Positions 1 to 8,411 of a stretch of DNA of 64,000 bases are shown one piece after another. This DNA comes from Pseudomonadota bacterium (GTDB taxonomy: Bacteria > Pseudomonadota > Alphaproteobacteria > Rhodobacterales > Rhodobacteraceae). Every line of letters starts with the position of its first letter. Within the stretch, counting starts at the first letter, position 1. The stretch is from the NCBI GenBank assembly GCA_020161615.1, contig JAIUPD010000013.1, positions 62,001 to 126,000 on the forward strand. Direction: 5' to 3'. The position numbers and the translations under genes were made by a program. The notes below the pieces were generated by a model. It worked only from the letters and a program-made list of their open reading frames with translations, was not told where the DNA came from and made no database searches.

Positions 1-312
1 ACCGACATCGCCCGGGTCTATGCGTTGCGGGGGGAACTGACCGAGGTCAACACCCGCGCCCGGATCGAGGCAGCCGAGGCGGTGGGCGTCGTCTCGGTCT
101 CGGGCGCGCGGGACCTGATCGAGGCTTATGACCTGATCGCGCGGCTTCGGCTGGAGAACCAGGCGGCGCTGGTCAAGGCGGGGCGCAAGCCCGACAATTT
201 CCTCGCGCCCTCGGATCTGTCGGATTTCGAGCGCAGCCACCTGCGGGACGCCTTCGTGGTGATCCGCACCATGCAATCGGCGCTGGGGCAGCGCAGCGGG
301 GTTCTGGGATGA
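1..312 (+). CDS. DUF294-type nucleotidyltransferase/CBS signalling protein, C-terminal fragment
   Basis: The frame is open from the first base, so the gene begins upstream of the window; only about 103 C-terminal residues are seen. The sequence (DIARVYAL near the start, then NTRARIEAAE and a helical tail with FERSHLRDAF) looks like the DUF294_C substrate-binding domain found at the end of CBS-domain/putative nucleotidyltransferase proteins. In Rhodobacteraceae such proteins usually sit beside an acetate-permease-like sodium symporter and a DUF4212 small subunit; those would lie upstream and cannot be verified here. It is followed after 18 bases by the membrane protein at 331, so it likely heads or joins that operon. 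The activity of the family is not well established. Confidence 0.7.
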   Translation, partial: TDIARVYALRGELTEVNTRARIEAAEAVGVVSVSGARDLIEAYDLIARLRLENQAALVKAGRKPDNFLAPSDLSDFERSHLRDAFVVIRTMQSALGQRSGVLG

Positions 313-330
313 CACGGGAAGGGGCGCGCG

Positions 331-885
331 ATGCTGCTTGATCTGATCGGGGCGCTGGCCGCCGGGTTTGGCCTTCTGGGGCTGGTGCTGCTGGTCAACC
401 GGGTGTTGCTGCGTGGTCGTTTCGGGCGCTGGATCTATCCGGCGACGGTGGCGCTGGGCATGGTCAGCTATACGATCTGGGCCGAATACACCTGGGCCGA
501 CCGCACCATCGCCGCCATGCCGCAGCTGGAACTGGCGCGCGAAAGCGGCACACCCGCCTTCTATCGGCCCTGGAGCTATGTCTTCCCGCGCACCACGCGG
601 ATGATTGCCGTCGACAGGTCGCAGACCCGCACCCATCCCGAGCAGCCCGGTCTGGTCATGACCCGTATCGTGCTGATCGGCCGCTGGGAACCCATTCGCG
701 CCGTAACCGTGGTCTATGATTGCCGGGCGCCCGCCCGGGCCGATCTGGTCGAGGGGGTGAGCCTCAATGCCGACGGCACGCTGGAGGGGGCGACCTGGGT
801 GCCGGTCGAGGCCGATGACGCGGTGCTGACCACCGCCTGCGCGGCCCAGGAGGAGGGGAGCGATGAACCAGCCAGCGGAGCCTAA
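331..885 (+). CDS. hypothetical membrane-anchored protein, 184 aa
   Basis: I do not recognise this family with certainty. Two hydrophobic segments are visible at about residues 5-26 and 36-52, followed by a soluble domain of about 125 residues with no catalytic motif I can name; the tail is acidic. The ATG follows a purine-rich stretch (GGAAGGGG) with good spacing. It overlaps the following response regulator by 23 bases and follows the DUF294 gene by 18, so the four genes from the window start to 3374 appear to form one operon. The position suggests an accessory part of the same signalling unit. Confidence 0.7.
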   Translation: MLLDLIGALAAGFGLLGLVLLVNRVLLRGRFGRWIYPATVALGMVSYTIWAEYTWADRTIAAMPQLELARESGTPAFYRPWSYVFPRTTRMIAVDRSQTRTHPEQPGLVMTRIVLIGRWEPIRAVTVVYDCRAPARADLVEGVSLNADGTLEGATWVPVEADDAVLTTACAAQEEGSDEPASGA

Positions 886-1303
886 GCGCATCCTGGTCGT
901 CGAGGACGAGGACAACATCGCCGTCGCGCTGGATTACCTGATGACGCGCGAGGGATACAGCCAGCAGCGGATCGCCACCGGCGCGGGCGCGGTCGAGCTG
1001 ATCCGCGAGACGCGGCCGGATCTGGTGCTGCTGGATGTCATGCTGCCCGAGGTCTCGGGCTACGAGATCTGCCAGAATGTGCGGCTCGATCCTGCGCTGA
1101 ACGATGTGAAGATCCTGATGATGACCGCCCGCGGCTCGGCGATGGAGCGGCGCAAGGGGCTGGCGATGGGCGCCGATGGCTTCATCTCGAAACCCTTTGA
1201 ACTGAAGGCCTTGCGGGCCGAAGTTCGCCGGATCCTGGCCGGGGAACCGGCCGATGACAGCCCCGACACCAGCCGCGCGCCGGGCGAGGCGCGCCATGCT
1301 TGA
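863..1303 (+). CDS. single-domain response regulator (CheY-like receiver)
   Basis: A 146-residue protein made of one receiver domain plus a short, disordered, proline/acid-rich tail (about residues 126-146). The acidic pocket (E14, D15), phosphoacceptor D58 in LLLDVMLP, the switch threonine T88 in MMTAR and K110 in SKPF are all present, so phosphorylation competence is expected. There is no DNA-binding output domain. The ATG lies behind GGAGGGGAG inside the end of the preceding gene. It overlaps the next gene, a degenerate sensor-kinase/exonuclease fusion, by eight bases, so the two are probably partners. In CrbS/CrbR-like acetate switches the regulator has an HTH output; this one does not. 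Confidence 0.92.
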   Translation: MNQPAEPKRILVVEDEDNIAVALDYLMTREGYSQQRIATGAGAVELIRETRPDLVLLDVMLPEVSGYEICQNVRLDPALNDVKILMMTARGSAMERRKGLAMGADGFISKPFELKALRAEVRRILAGEPADDSPDTSRAPGEARHA

Positions 1304-3374
1304 CCGGCTGGGGCTGAGGCTTCGGATCCTGCTGTTCTTCGCGCTGCTCGCGGGGGGCGCGGTGCTGGCGGTGGCGGCGGGTCTTGCCGTCGCCGGGCGC
1401 CACGGGGGGCTTCCGCCCGAGGCGGTGCAGGGCGCGCTGGTCGCGGGCTTTGCCATCCTGGGGCTGGTGGTCTGGGTCTGGTTCCTGTTCGACCATAACG
1501 TGGCCCGGGCCATCGACACGCTGGCCGCGGCGATCCGCGCCCGGGCCCATGCCGGGATCGAGCGCGATCTGGCGGCCGAGGCAAAGGCCGCGCGCTATCT
1601 GGGCGATCTGGCCCCGGCGGCCGAGGCCGTGACCCGCTCGCTGATCGAGACGCGCAGCGCGCTGGCGGAAAGCGTCGCGCGGGAAACCACGCGGCTCGCC
1701 GCCGAGAAATCGCGGCTGGAGACCTTGCTGGCGGATGTGCCGGTGGCGGTGCTTCTCTGTTCCGCCGAGCATCAGCTCGCATTCTACAACGGGCAGGCGG
1801 TCGATATCCTGGGCGGCGGCACCGCGCCGGGGCTGGACCGCAACCTCTTGGACTACCTGCGCGAAGGGCCGATCCGCCATGCCTATGACCGGCTGGCGGG
1901 GGCAGGGGATCCCGATGCGGCCTCGGACCTTCTCTGCGCCACGGTCACCGGGGCGCGGCTGCTGGCGGGCCGGATGCGGGTGCTCAGACGGCGGGAGGAG
2001 GGCGTGGCGCCGGGCTATGTGCTGACCCTGCGCGACGTGACCGCCGATATCGCCGCCCATACCAGCCGCGACGCGCTCTTGTCCGAGGTCTTCGACCGCG
2101 TGCGCCGTCCGGCGGCCAATCTGCAGACGGTGATCGGCGTGCTGTCGGAACTGGAGGGGGCCGAGGACGCGCCCGATCTTTCCGCTGCGATGCGGGCCGA
2201 GATCGAGGCGCTGACGCTGGCGATTACCGAGCTTGGCGCGCGGTATGACGCGATCCAGTCCGACTGGCGGCCCCTGGTCAACACCCGTTCGGGTGACCTG
2301 CTGGACGGGTTGAAAGGGCGGTTTCAGGCGGATGGCCTGGGCCTGGAGACGGAAAGCCTGGACCTGATCCTGCAGGTCGACGGGTTCGAGATCGTCGCCT
2401 TCTGGGCCTGGCTGGCGGGCAAGATCGCCGCCGAGGGGCTGGCGCGCGCCTTCCGCATCGTCATCGAGGAAGAGGACGGGCCGGGCGCCGTCATGCGGCT
2501 TTGCTGGCAGGGGGAGCCACTGTCGGTGGGGCGGCTGGACGGCTGGTTGCCCGGCGCCATGGGCCGCGACACCGGCGAGCTGACGGCGCGGGCGGTGTTG
2601 CAGACCCATGGAACCGAGGCCTGGCCCGAGGCGGGTGAGGGCTGCAACGCGGTGGTGATGCCGATCCGCTCGGTCCGCCGCGCCGGGCGCCGTCCGCCGC
2701 CCCTCAGCCGCAAGGTGGTCTATGATTTCGACCTGCTGTCGAAGGCCCGCAACGCCGCCGTGGCCGACACAAGGCTCGAAGACCTGACGCTGGTTGTCTT
2801 CGACACCGAGACCACCGGCCTCAGCCCCTCGTCCGATGCGGTGGTGCAGATCGCGGCGGTGCGGCTGGTCAACGGCAAGCGGGTGGAAAGCGAGGTCTTC
2901 GACACGCTGGTCGACCCCGGCCGTCCGATCCCGCCGTCCTCGACCGATGTGCACGGGATCACCGATTCCATGGTGGTCGGCGCCCCGGATATCGCCGAGG
3001 CCGGGCGGCGGTTCCACAAATTCGCCGAAGGCGCGGTGCTGGTCGCGCATAATGCGCCCTTCGACATGGAATTCCTGCGCCGGCAGGAGGGGGCGATCGG
3101 GAAGGTCTTCGACCATCCGATCCTGGACACGGTGCTGCTGTCGGCGGTGGTCTATGGCCAGCTCGAGCAGCATTCGCTCGACGCGCTGACCGCGCGGCTG
3201 GGCATCACCATCCCGGAGGAAGCGCGTCACACCGCCATCGGCGATACCATCGCCACCGCGGATGCCTTCCTCAAGCTGGTGCCGATGCTGAAGGCGCGGG
3301 GGCTCGAGACCTTCGGTCAGGTGGTGGCCGAGGTCCGCAAGCATGGGCGCCTGCTGAAGGACCTGAACGGTTAG
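1296..3374 (+). CDS. membrane PAS/degenerate histidine-kinase-like protein fused to a DEDDh 3'-5' exonuclease
   Basis: 692 residues from the ATG that overlaps the receiver stop; an ATG 42 bases upstream is also possible. Order: two membrane helices (about 10-33 and 46-66), coiled region (80-140), PAS-like segment (about 143-250, ADVPVAVLLC), a helical stretch resembling the kinase dimerisation domain (258-320), a poorly conserved region resembling a kinase ATPase fold (340-458), then a DnaQ/PolC-like exonuclease (495-665). The exonuclease keeps all five catalytic residues: D503 and E505 (FDTETTG), D590 (NAPFD), H645 and D650 (RHTAIGD). Where a kinase would have the phospho-histidine motif (SHELRTPL-like) this has FDRVRRPAANLQ, so no acceptor histidine is seen and it may be a pseudokinase. 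The exonuclease domain should face the cytoplasm, anchored to the membrane. The kinase relationship is inferred by eye; the exonuclease is clear. Confidence 0.85.
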   Translation: MLDRLGLRLRILLFFALLAGGAVLAVAAGLAVAGRHGGLPPEAVQGALVAGFAILGLVVWVWFLFDHNVARAIDTLAAAIRARAHAGIERDLAAEAKAARYLGDLAPAAEAVTRSLIETRSALAESVARETTRLAAEKSRLETLLADVPVAVLLCSAEHQLAFYNGQAVDILGGGTAPGLDRNLLDYLREGPIRHAYDRLAGAGDPDAASDLLCATVTGARLLAGRMRVLRRREEGVAPGYVLTLRDVTADIAAHTSRDALLSEVFDRVRRPAANLQTVIGVLSELEGAEDAPDLSAAMRAEIEALTLAITELGARYDAIQSDWRPLVNTRSGDLLDGLKGRFQADGLGLETESLDLILQVDGFEIVAFWAWLAGKIAAEGLARAFRIVIEEEDGPGAVMRLCWQGEPLSVGRLDGWLPGAMGRDTGELTARAVLQTHGTEAWPEAGEGCNAVVMPIRSVRRAGRRPPPLSRKVVYDFDLLSKARNAAVADTRLEDLTLVVFDTETTGLSPSSDAVVQIAAVRLVNGKRVESEVFDTLVDPGRPIPPSSTDVHGITDSMVVGAPDIAEAGRRFHKFAEGAVLVAHNAPFDMEFLRRQEGAIGKVFDHPILDTVLLSAVVYGQLEQHSLDALTARLGITIPEEARHTAIGDTIATADAFLKLVPMLKARGLETFGQVVAEVRKHGRLLKDLNG

Positions 3375-4717
3375 CCCGGCAGCGCCTTGCGCAGCGCGTC
3401 CGAGGCGGCGACGGTCCCGGATTCGGCGAAAGCCTCGTGATTGCGCTCGATTTCGTTCGGGGCATAGAGGTAGTTGACCATCAGCCCATGGGATTGCCTG
3501 AGGCCGTTCGCCGACAGATCCCCCAGCGGGTTCAGCCGTTCCAGCCGCGCGCCATTGCCCAGATGGAAACGCGCCACCGGATCGACCGGGCGCCCGCGCC
3601 GGTCGCGCGCCTTGAGGAAATAGAGCGCGGCAGCGGGGATCAGGGCGGCCTTGGCCCGGGCCGCGGCCTCGGGGTCCTGGTGCCAGCGGGGCTGGTCCAG
3701 CACCGCCAACGCCTCGCGCAGCGGCGCGGCCAGCATCCCCTCGTCCCCGGCTTCGCGCTCGCCCGCCAGCCAGCGCGCGAAGCCCGGCACGGGCGAGAGG
3801 GTGACGAAACTGCGGATCCCCGGCAGGGCCTCGCGCAGCAGCTCTACGACCTGCTTGATGAGGAAATTGCCGAAAGACACGCCCGCCAGACCCCGTTGAG
3901 TGTTCGAGATCGAATAGAAGACCGCGGTCGTCGCCTCCTCGGCCGGGATCGGCTGGCGGGAAAGGTCCAAGAGCGGGCCGACGGCGCCCGGGATCTCGCG
4001 GGTCAGCGCCACCTCGACGAAGATCAGGGGTTCATCCACCAGCTGCGGATGGAAGAAGGCGAAGCAGCGCCGGTCAGTCGGTTGCAGGCGGTTCCTGAGG
4101 TCGTCCCAGTTCTGGATCTGGTGCACGGCCTCGTAGCGGATGATCTTTTCCAGAATGCTGGCCGGGGTGTTCCAGTCGATCTGGCGCAGAGTCAGGAAGC
4201 CGCGGTTGAACCACGACCCGAAGAGATGGGCGAAATCCTCGTCCACCGGGCGCAGAGCCGGGGACTCGGGCAGGGCGGCCAGCAGATCCTCGCGCATGCC
4301 GACCAGCGCCGCGGTGCCGCCGGGGGCGAGGTTGATGCGGCGGAACAGCTCTTGCCGCCGGGGCTCGGCAGCGGCGTGCAGGGTGTCCAGCGCGCCGGGT
4401 TCCGCTGCCTGCAACGCCGAGACGGCGCGGGCCACGGCCTCGGAATCGGGGCCATAGCGTTCGGCCAGAAGCACCAGAAACGCGCGGCGCTCGGCAATGG
4501 GAGCTGCGCCATAGGCACGGACCAGCGAGCGGGCCAGGGCCACGCCCGAGGCCTCGCCCCGCCGCGAGAGCAGCAGATCGGCCAATTGCACGAGATCGGG
4601 CGCGCTGACCGGCCCCTCGGGATTGCGCCGTCCCATCAGCGCCCGGCCGCGTTCGCTCATCGCATCCAGAAGGTCGCCCAGGAAAGCCGGGCGTTCGGGC
4701 AGAAAGACCTTGATCAC
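3371..4717 (-). CDS. malonyl-CoA decarboxylase
   Basis: Converts malonyl-CoA to acetyl-CoA and CO2 in the cytoplasm. From a GTG start at 4717 the product is 448 residues, typical of bacterial members. The family signature is clear: a helical N-terminal oligomerisation region, then the GNAT-like catalytic part with S308 in FVTLSPVPGF and H385 in RFHLGNGA, matching the serine-histidine pair of human MCD, and the conserved SHGLMVNYLY tail. No good ATG exists nearby; the reading frame stays open further upstream but loses similarity. It overlaps the end of the exonuclease gene by four bases in convergent orientation and is divergent from the TAXI-TRAP operon at 4893, so a shared control region (4718-4892) is likely. 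A link between malonate-type substrates and that transporter is possible but unproven. Confidence 0.92.
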   Translation of the reverse strand: MIKVFLPERPAFLGDLLDAMSERGRALMGRRNPEGPVSAPDLVQLADLLLSRRGEASGVALARSLVRAYGAAPIAERRAFLVLLAERYGPDSEAVARAVSALQAAEPGALDTLHAAAEPRRQELFRRINLAPGGTAALVGMREDLLAALPESPALRPVDEDFAHLFGSWFNRGFLTLRQIDWNTPASILEKIIRYEAVHQIQNWDDLRNRLQPTDRRCFAFFHPQLVDEPLIFVEVALTREIPGAVGPLLDLSRQPIPAEEATTAVFYSISNTQRGLAGVSFGNFLIKQVVELLREALPGIRSFVTLSPVPGFARWLAGEREAGDEGMLAAPLREALAVLDQPRWHQDPEAAARAKAALIPAAALYFLKARDRRGRPVDPVARFHLGNGARLERLNPLGDLSANGLRQSHGLMVNYLYAPNEIERNHEAFAESGTVAASDALRKALPG

Positions 4718-4892
4718 GGCAAGCCTCTGACATCGGGCGCCGCCGGACAGGGCGGCGCGGGGGACTCGGGGCGTCGCTGGCGCGCGGCGAGACCCGGGGT
4801 TTCTTGACAAGTCGCCTGGACGACCTTGTTTCAAGGTTGCCTCTTTGGCCGGTTCGGTCAAGGATGGGTCCATAAAAAAGGGAGGTCCTATA

Positions 4893-5864
4893 ATGTTCCA
4901 TTCGTACCGGCTTTCGGCCGCCATGTTCGCCATTGCCCTGGGGAGCGCCGTCCCGGCCATGGCACAGATGCAGCTTTCCATCGCCACGGGCGGGACGGGC
5001 GGCGTCTATTACCCGATGGGAGGCGGCCTAGCCGAGATCATCAACAACCGTATCGACGGCTATTCGGCCACCGCCGAGGTGACGGGCGCCTCGGTCGAAA
5101 ATATGGGCCTCATCGCCACCGGCGATGCGGATCTGGCCATCGCCCTCGCCGATACGGTCGAGCAGGCCTATTCCGGCACCGGCCGCTTCGAGGGCCAGCA
5201 ACTGCCGATGGTGCGGGGCTTGGCCTCGATGTATGCCAACATGGTGCAGATCGTGGCGCTGGAAAGTTCCGGCGTGACCTCGCTCGCCGATCTGCGCGGG
5301 CGCCGGGTATCGGTTGGTGCGCCGGGCTCGGGCACCGAAGTGAACGCCGAGCAGATCCTCAGCGCCAATGGCATCAGCTATGACGACATCGACGAACAGC
5401 GCCTGAACTTCAACGAGACCGCCGATGCGCTGGCCAATGGCGATATCGATGTGGGCTTCTGGTCGGTCGGTGCGCCCACCTCGTCGATCCTGAACCTGGC
5501 GACGACGCAGTCTATCCATGTGATCCCGCTGACCGAAGAGGAAATGACCGCGGCCATCGGCGCCAACCCGGTCTTCGCGCGCACGCAGCTGGCGGGCGGC
5601 ACCTATACCGGCGTGGACGAAGCCGTCGCGGTGGTGGGCGTGCCCAACGTGCTGGTGGTGTCCGCCGAGATGGACGACGACCTGGCCTATGCGATCACCA
5701 AGGCCATGTTCGAGAACATCGCCGATCTGCAGGCCGTGCACCCGGCCGCGAACGAGACCACGGTCGAGTTCACGCTGAGCGCGACGCCGGTGCCGCTGCA
5801 CCCCGGCGCGATCCGCTATTTCGAGGAAATCGGCGCCACGATCCCGGACCGCCTGCGTCCGTGA
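4893..5864 (+). CDS. TAXI-family TRAP transporter solute-binding protein
   Basis: A 323-residue periplasmic binding protein of a TAXI-type tripartite transporter. The ATG at 4893 follows a strong GGAGGT site; an upstream in-frame start is not supported. Residues 1-24 form a signal peptide ending AMA. The mature start carries the TAXI hallmark SIATGGTGGVYYPMG, followed by repeated AEVTGAS and FGAPGS-like segments typical of the family. The stop overlaps the DUF1850 gene by four bases (GTGA), and the fused permease follows, so binding protein, DUF1850 and permease form one unit. The ligand cannot be read from the sequence; characterised members bind organic anions such as glutamate or 2-oxoglutarate. 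Confidence 0.93.
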   Translation: MFHSYRLSAAMFAIALGSAVPAMAQMQLSIATGGTGGVYYPMGGGLAEIINNRIDGYSATAEVTGASVENMGLIATGDADLAIALADTVEQAYSGTGRFEGQQLPMVRGLASMYANMVQIVALESSGVTSLADLRGRRVSVGAPGSGTEVNAEQILSANGISYDDIDEQRLNFNETADALANGDIDVGFWSVGAPTSSILNLATTQSIHVIPLTEEEMTAAIGANPVFARTQLAGGTYTGVDEAVAVVGVPNVLVVSAEMDDDLAYAITKAMFENIADLQAVHPAANETTVEFTLSATPVPLHPGAIRYFEEIGATIPDRLRP

Positions 5865-6337
5865 GCCGTGCGTTCCCGGGGCGGCCCATCGTGGCCGCCC
5901 TTCTTCTCTGCCTTGGTCCGGTCAGTGTCGCGGCTTCGGAACTGCGCATCAGCCTCGCCGATACGGGCGAGGTTCTGGCCCGCCTGCCACTCGCCGAAAA
6001 CCGGCGCTGGAGCGTGCTCTGGCACCATTCCGTCGATGGCTACGAGGTCGAGGATGTCTACGAGGATCGCGACGGCACCATGCTGCTGGTGCGCTCGCAT
6101 CTGCCGGATTTCGGCGCGGGGCTGGGGCATATCCCGGGCCGCGGGCGCCAGACCTCGGACGGGGCGGGCGGCTATTGGATCGAGGATATCGACGAGCCGG
6201 TGCCCGGCAATGCCTATATCCTGCGCCCCGGGCGGGCGGCGGTGAACCACCGCCTGCGCACCGGGGATGACGAAATCTCGCTGACCGCGCTCGCCGAACA
6301 CCGGCGGGTCCGCATCGCCCTTATCCCCGACCCCTGA
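5861..6337 (+). CDS. DUF1850 domain protein
   Basis: 158 residues from a GTG that overlaps the preceding stop (GTGA). A signal peptide is visible (about residues 1-25, ending VAA or ASE), followed by a small beta-rich domain with the family features WSVLWHHSVDGYEVEDVY and a C-terminal ISLTAL strand. DUF1850 proteins are repeatedly found between the binding protein and fused permease of TAXI-TRAP systems, as here, and are presumed to be periplasmic accessory factors; no biochemical role is established. The permease begins 17 bases downstream. Confidence 0.85.
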   Translation: MSRAFPGRPIVAALLLCLGPVSVAASELRISLADTGEVLARLPLAENRRWSVLWHHSVDGYEVEDVYEDRDGTMLLVRSHLPDFGAGLGHIPGRGRQTSDGAGGYWIEDIDEPVPGNAYILRPGRAAVNHRLRTGDDEISLTALAEHRRVRIALIPDP

Positions 6338-6354
6338 CAAGCCGGAGCCGGACC

Positions 6355-8331
6355 ATGGCCGATACGCTGGAAGAGTTCACCCGCCCGGCGCTGCCGCAGC
6401 GCCCCTCGATCTTGCGCCTGATCACCGTGATCGGCGTGGCGCTGTCGCTGTTCCAGCTTTGGGCGGCGGGGGTGCAGCCTTTGGGGTTGTTCTTCCAGCG
6501 GCCGATCCATCTGGGCTTCATCCTGGTCCTGTGTTTCCTGATCCATCCGGTCTTCGGCCCCTACCGGCCGCGCGGCGTGCTGGGCTGGGCCATCGACGCG
6601 CCGCTCATTGCCGGGGGCGTGCTGGTCGGCTTCTGGGTGCCGATGAACATCGACACCATCGCCAACGCCATCTTCCCGCGCTCCATCGACGTGACGGTCG
6701 GGGTGATCACCGTGCTTCTGGTGCTGGAAGCCGCGCGGCGCGCCGTGGGGCTGGGCATGACGGTGATCGCCGCGGTCTTCCTGGCCTATGCCTTTGCCGG
6801 GCGGCGGGGCGCGCTGCCCTGGGCGGGCGACTGGTTGCCGGGGATCCTGAACCACCGCGGCTATTCCTTCGACCGGGTGGCGAGCCAGATGACGCTGGGC
6901 GCCGAGGGCATCTTCGGCCTGCCGCTGGGCGTGGCCGCGACCTTCATCTTCGTCTTCGTCCTGTTCGGCGCGGTGCTGGAAGTGACCGGCGCGGGCAAGT
7001 TCTTCATCGACCTCGCCTATGCCACCACCGGCCGCCAGCGGGGCGGCCCGGCCAAGGCGGCGGTCGTGGCCTCCGCGGGCATGGGCTCGATCTCGGGCTC
7101 GGCCATCGCCAATGTCGTGACGACGGGCGCCTTCACCATTCCGCTGATGAAGCGCTTGGGCTACCGCCCGGCGCAGGCGGGGGGCATCGAGGCCGCGGCC
7201 TCGACCGGCGGGCAGATCATGCCGCCCCTGATGGGGGCGGGCGCGTTTCTGATGAGCGAGTTCACCCAGGTCCCCTATATCGAGATCGTCATGGTCTCGA
7301 TCTTCCCGGCGTTGCTCTATTTCGGGGCGATCTACCTCCTGGTGCATATTGCCGCTGTGAAGCTGGGCATGCAGGGCATGCCGGCCAGCGAATTGCCCCG
7401 GGTCCGCACCGTCCTGGCCGAGGGGTGGCATTTCCTCTTGCCACTTGTGGCGCTGGTGGCGCTGCTGGTCGCGGGCTATTCGCCGATGCGGGTCGGCTTC
7501 TACGCCACGCTCTCGATTGCCGCCGCCGCCATCGCCCGGGCGCTCTGGACCTATGTGGCGAACGGCCCGACCTGGGCCGAGATGAAGCGGTTGCTCTGGT
7601 CCGGCCTCATGCAGACCATTCAGGCGCTGGAACTGGGCGCGCGCAATGCGGTGACGGTTTCCGTCGCCTGTGCGGTGGCGGGTATCATCGTGGGGGTGGT
7701 GGGCCTGACCGGCCTCGGCCTCAAGTTCAGCGCCATGATGCTGGCGCTGAGCCAGGGGAACCTGCTGATCGCGCTGTTCCTCGTGATCATCGCCAGCCTG
7801 ATCCTGGGCATGGGGCTGCCGGTGACGGCGGCCTATATCGTGCTGATCATCCTGGTCGGCCCGGCGCTGCACAACGAATTCGGCGTGCCGCTGCTGATCG
7901 CCCACCTCGTCGTCTTCTGGTATTCGCAGGATTCGAACGTGACGCCCCCGGTGGCGCTGGCAGGTTTCGCCGGCGCCGCCATCGCCGGGTCGAAACCGAT
8001 GGAGACCAGCCTGCAGGCCTGGAAATTCGCCAAGGGCCTCTATCTGATTCCGCTCTTCATGGTCTACAACGAGCCGATCATCATGGGCGGCCCGATCCCG
8101 CTGGTGCTATGGAACGGGCTCATCGTCATCATCGCGCTGGTGGCCTTCGCCGCGGTGCTGGAGGGGTTCCTCTGGGGGCCGATGCCGATCTGGATGCGGC
8201 TGGCGCTGGTCCCGGCCATCGTCGGCGTCTTCTGGCCCTCGGTGACCATCGAGGCGGTGGGGGCGGCGGTGATCGTCGTGCTGCTGGCGATGAACCGGCT
8301 GGCCTCGCGCCGGGGGACAGCCCCGGCGTGA
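6355..8331 (+). CDS. TAXI-TRAP transporter fused permease (4TM/12TM)
   Basis: 658 residues, almost entirely membrane-spanning. The N-terminal part (about 20-140) corresponds to the small DctQ-like subunit and the remainder to the large DctM-like subunit, fused as is usual in TAXI systems. Conserved DctM segments are present: GSISGSAIANVVTTG near residue 245, EAAASTGGQIMPPLMGAGAFLM near 280, and GMGLPVTAAYIV near 485. It works with the binding protein at 4893 in sodium-driven uptake at the inner membrane. It is followed after 80 bases by the SBF-like carrier at 8412, which may be cotranscribed. Confidence 0.93.
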   Translation: MADTLEEFTRPALPQRPSILRLITVIGVALSLFQLWAAGVQPLGLFFQRPIHLGFILVLCFLIHPVFGPYRPRGVLGWAIDAPLIAGGVLVGFWVPMNIDTIANAIFPRSIDVTVGVITVLLVLEAARRAVGLGMTVIAAVFLAYAFAGRRGALPWAGDWLPGILNHRGYSFDRVASQMTLGAEGIFGLPLGVAATFIFVFVLFGAVLEVTGAGKFFIDLAYATTGRQRGGPAKAAVVASAGMGSISGSAIANVVTTGAFTIPLMKRLGYRPAQAGGIEAAASTGGQIMPPLMGAGAFLMSEFTQVPYIEIVMVSIFPALLYFGAIYLLVHIAAVKLGMQGMPASELPRVRTVLAEGWHFLLPLVALVALLVAGYSPMRVGFYATLSIAAAAIARALWTYVANGPTWAEMKRLLWSGLMQTIQALELGARNAVTVSVACAVAGIIVGVVGLTGLGLKFSAMMLALSQGNLLIALFLVIIASLILGMGLPVTAAYIVLIILVGPALHNEFGVPLLIAHLVVFWYSQDSNVTPPVALAGFAGAAIAGSKPMETSLQAWKFAKGLYLIPLFMVYNEPIIMGGPIPLVLWNGLIVIIALVAFAAVLEGFLWGPMPIWMRLALVPAIVGVFWPSVTIEAVGAAVIVVLLAMNRLASRRGTAPA

Positions 8332-8411
8332 GCCTTCCTTCAGGGGTTGGAGCCGGGGCCGGACGCGCCTAGTGTGCCGCGCGACTCGTTCCGCCCCCGA
8401 AAGGCCCGCCC

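Noticed and set aside
1182-3344. Long minus-strand open frame opposite the exonuclease fusion
   Set aside because: No ribosome-binding site or recognisable domain; the sense frame has a full DEDDh motif set.
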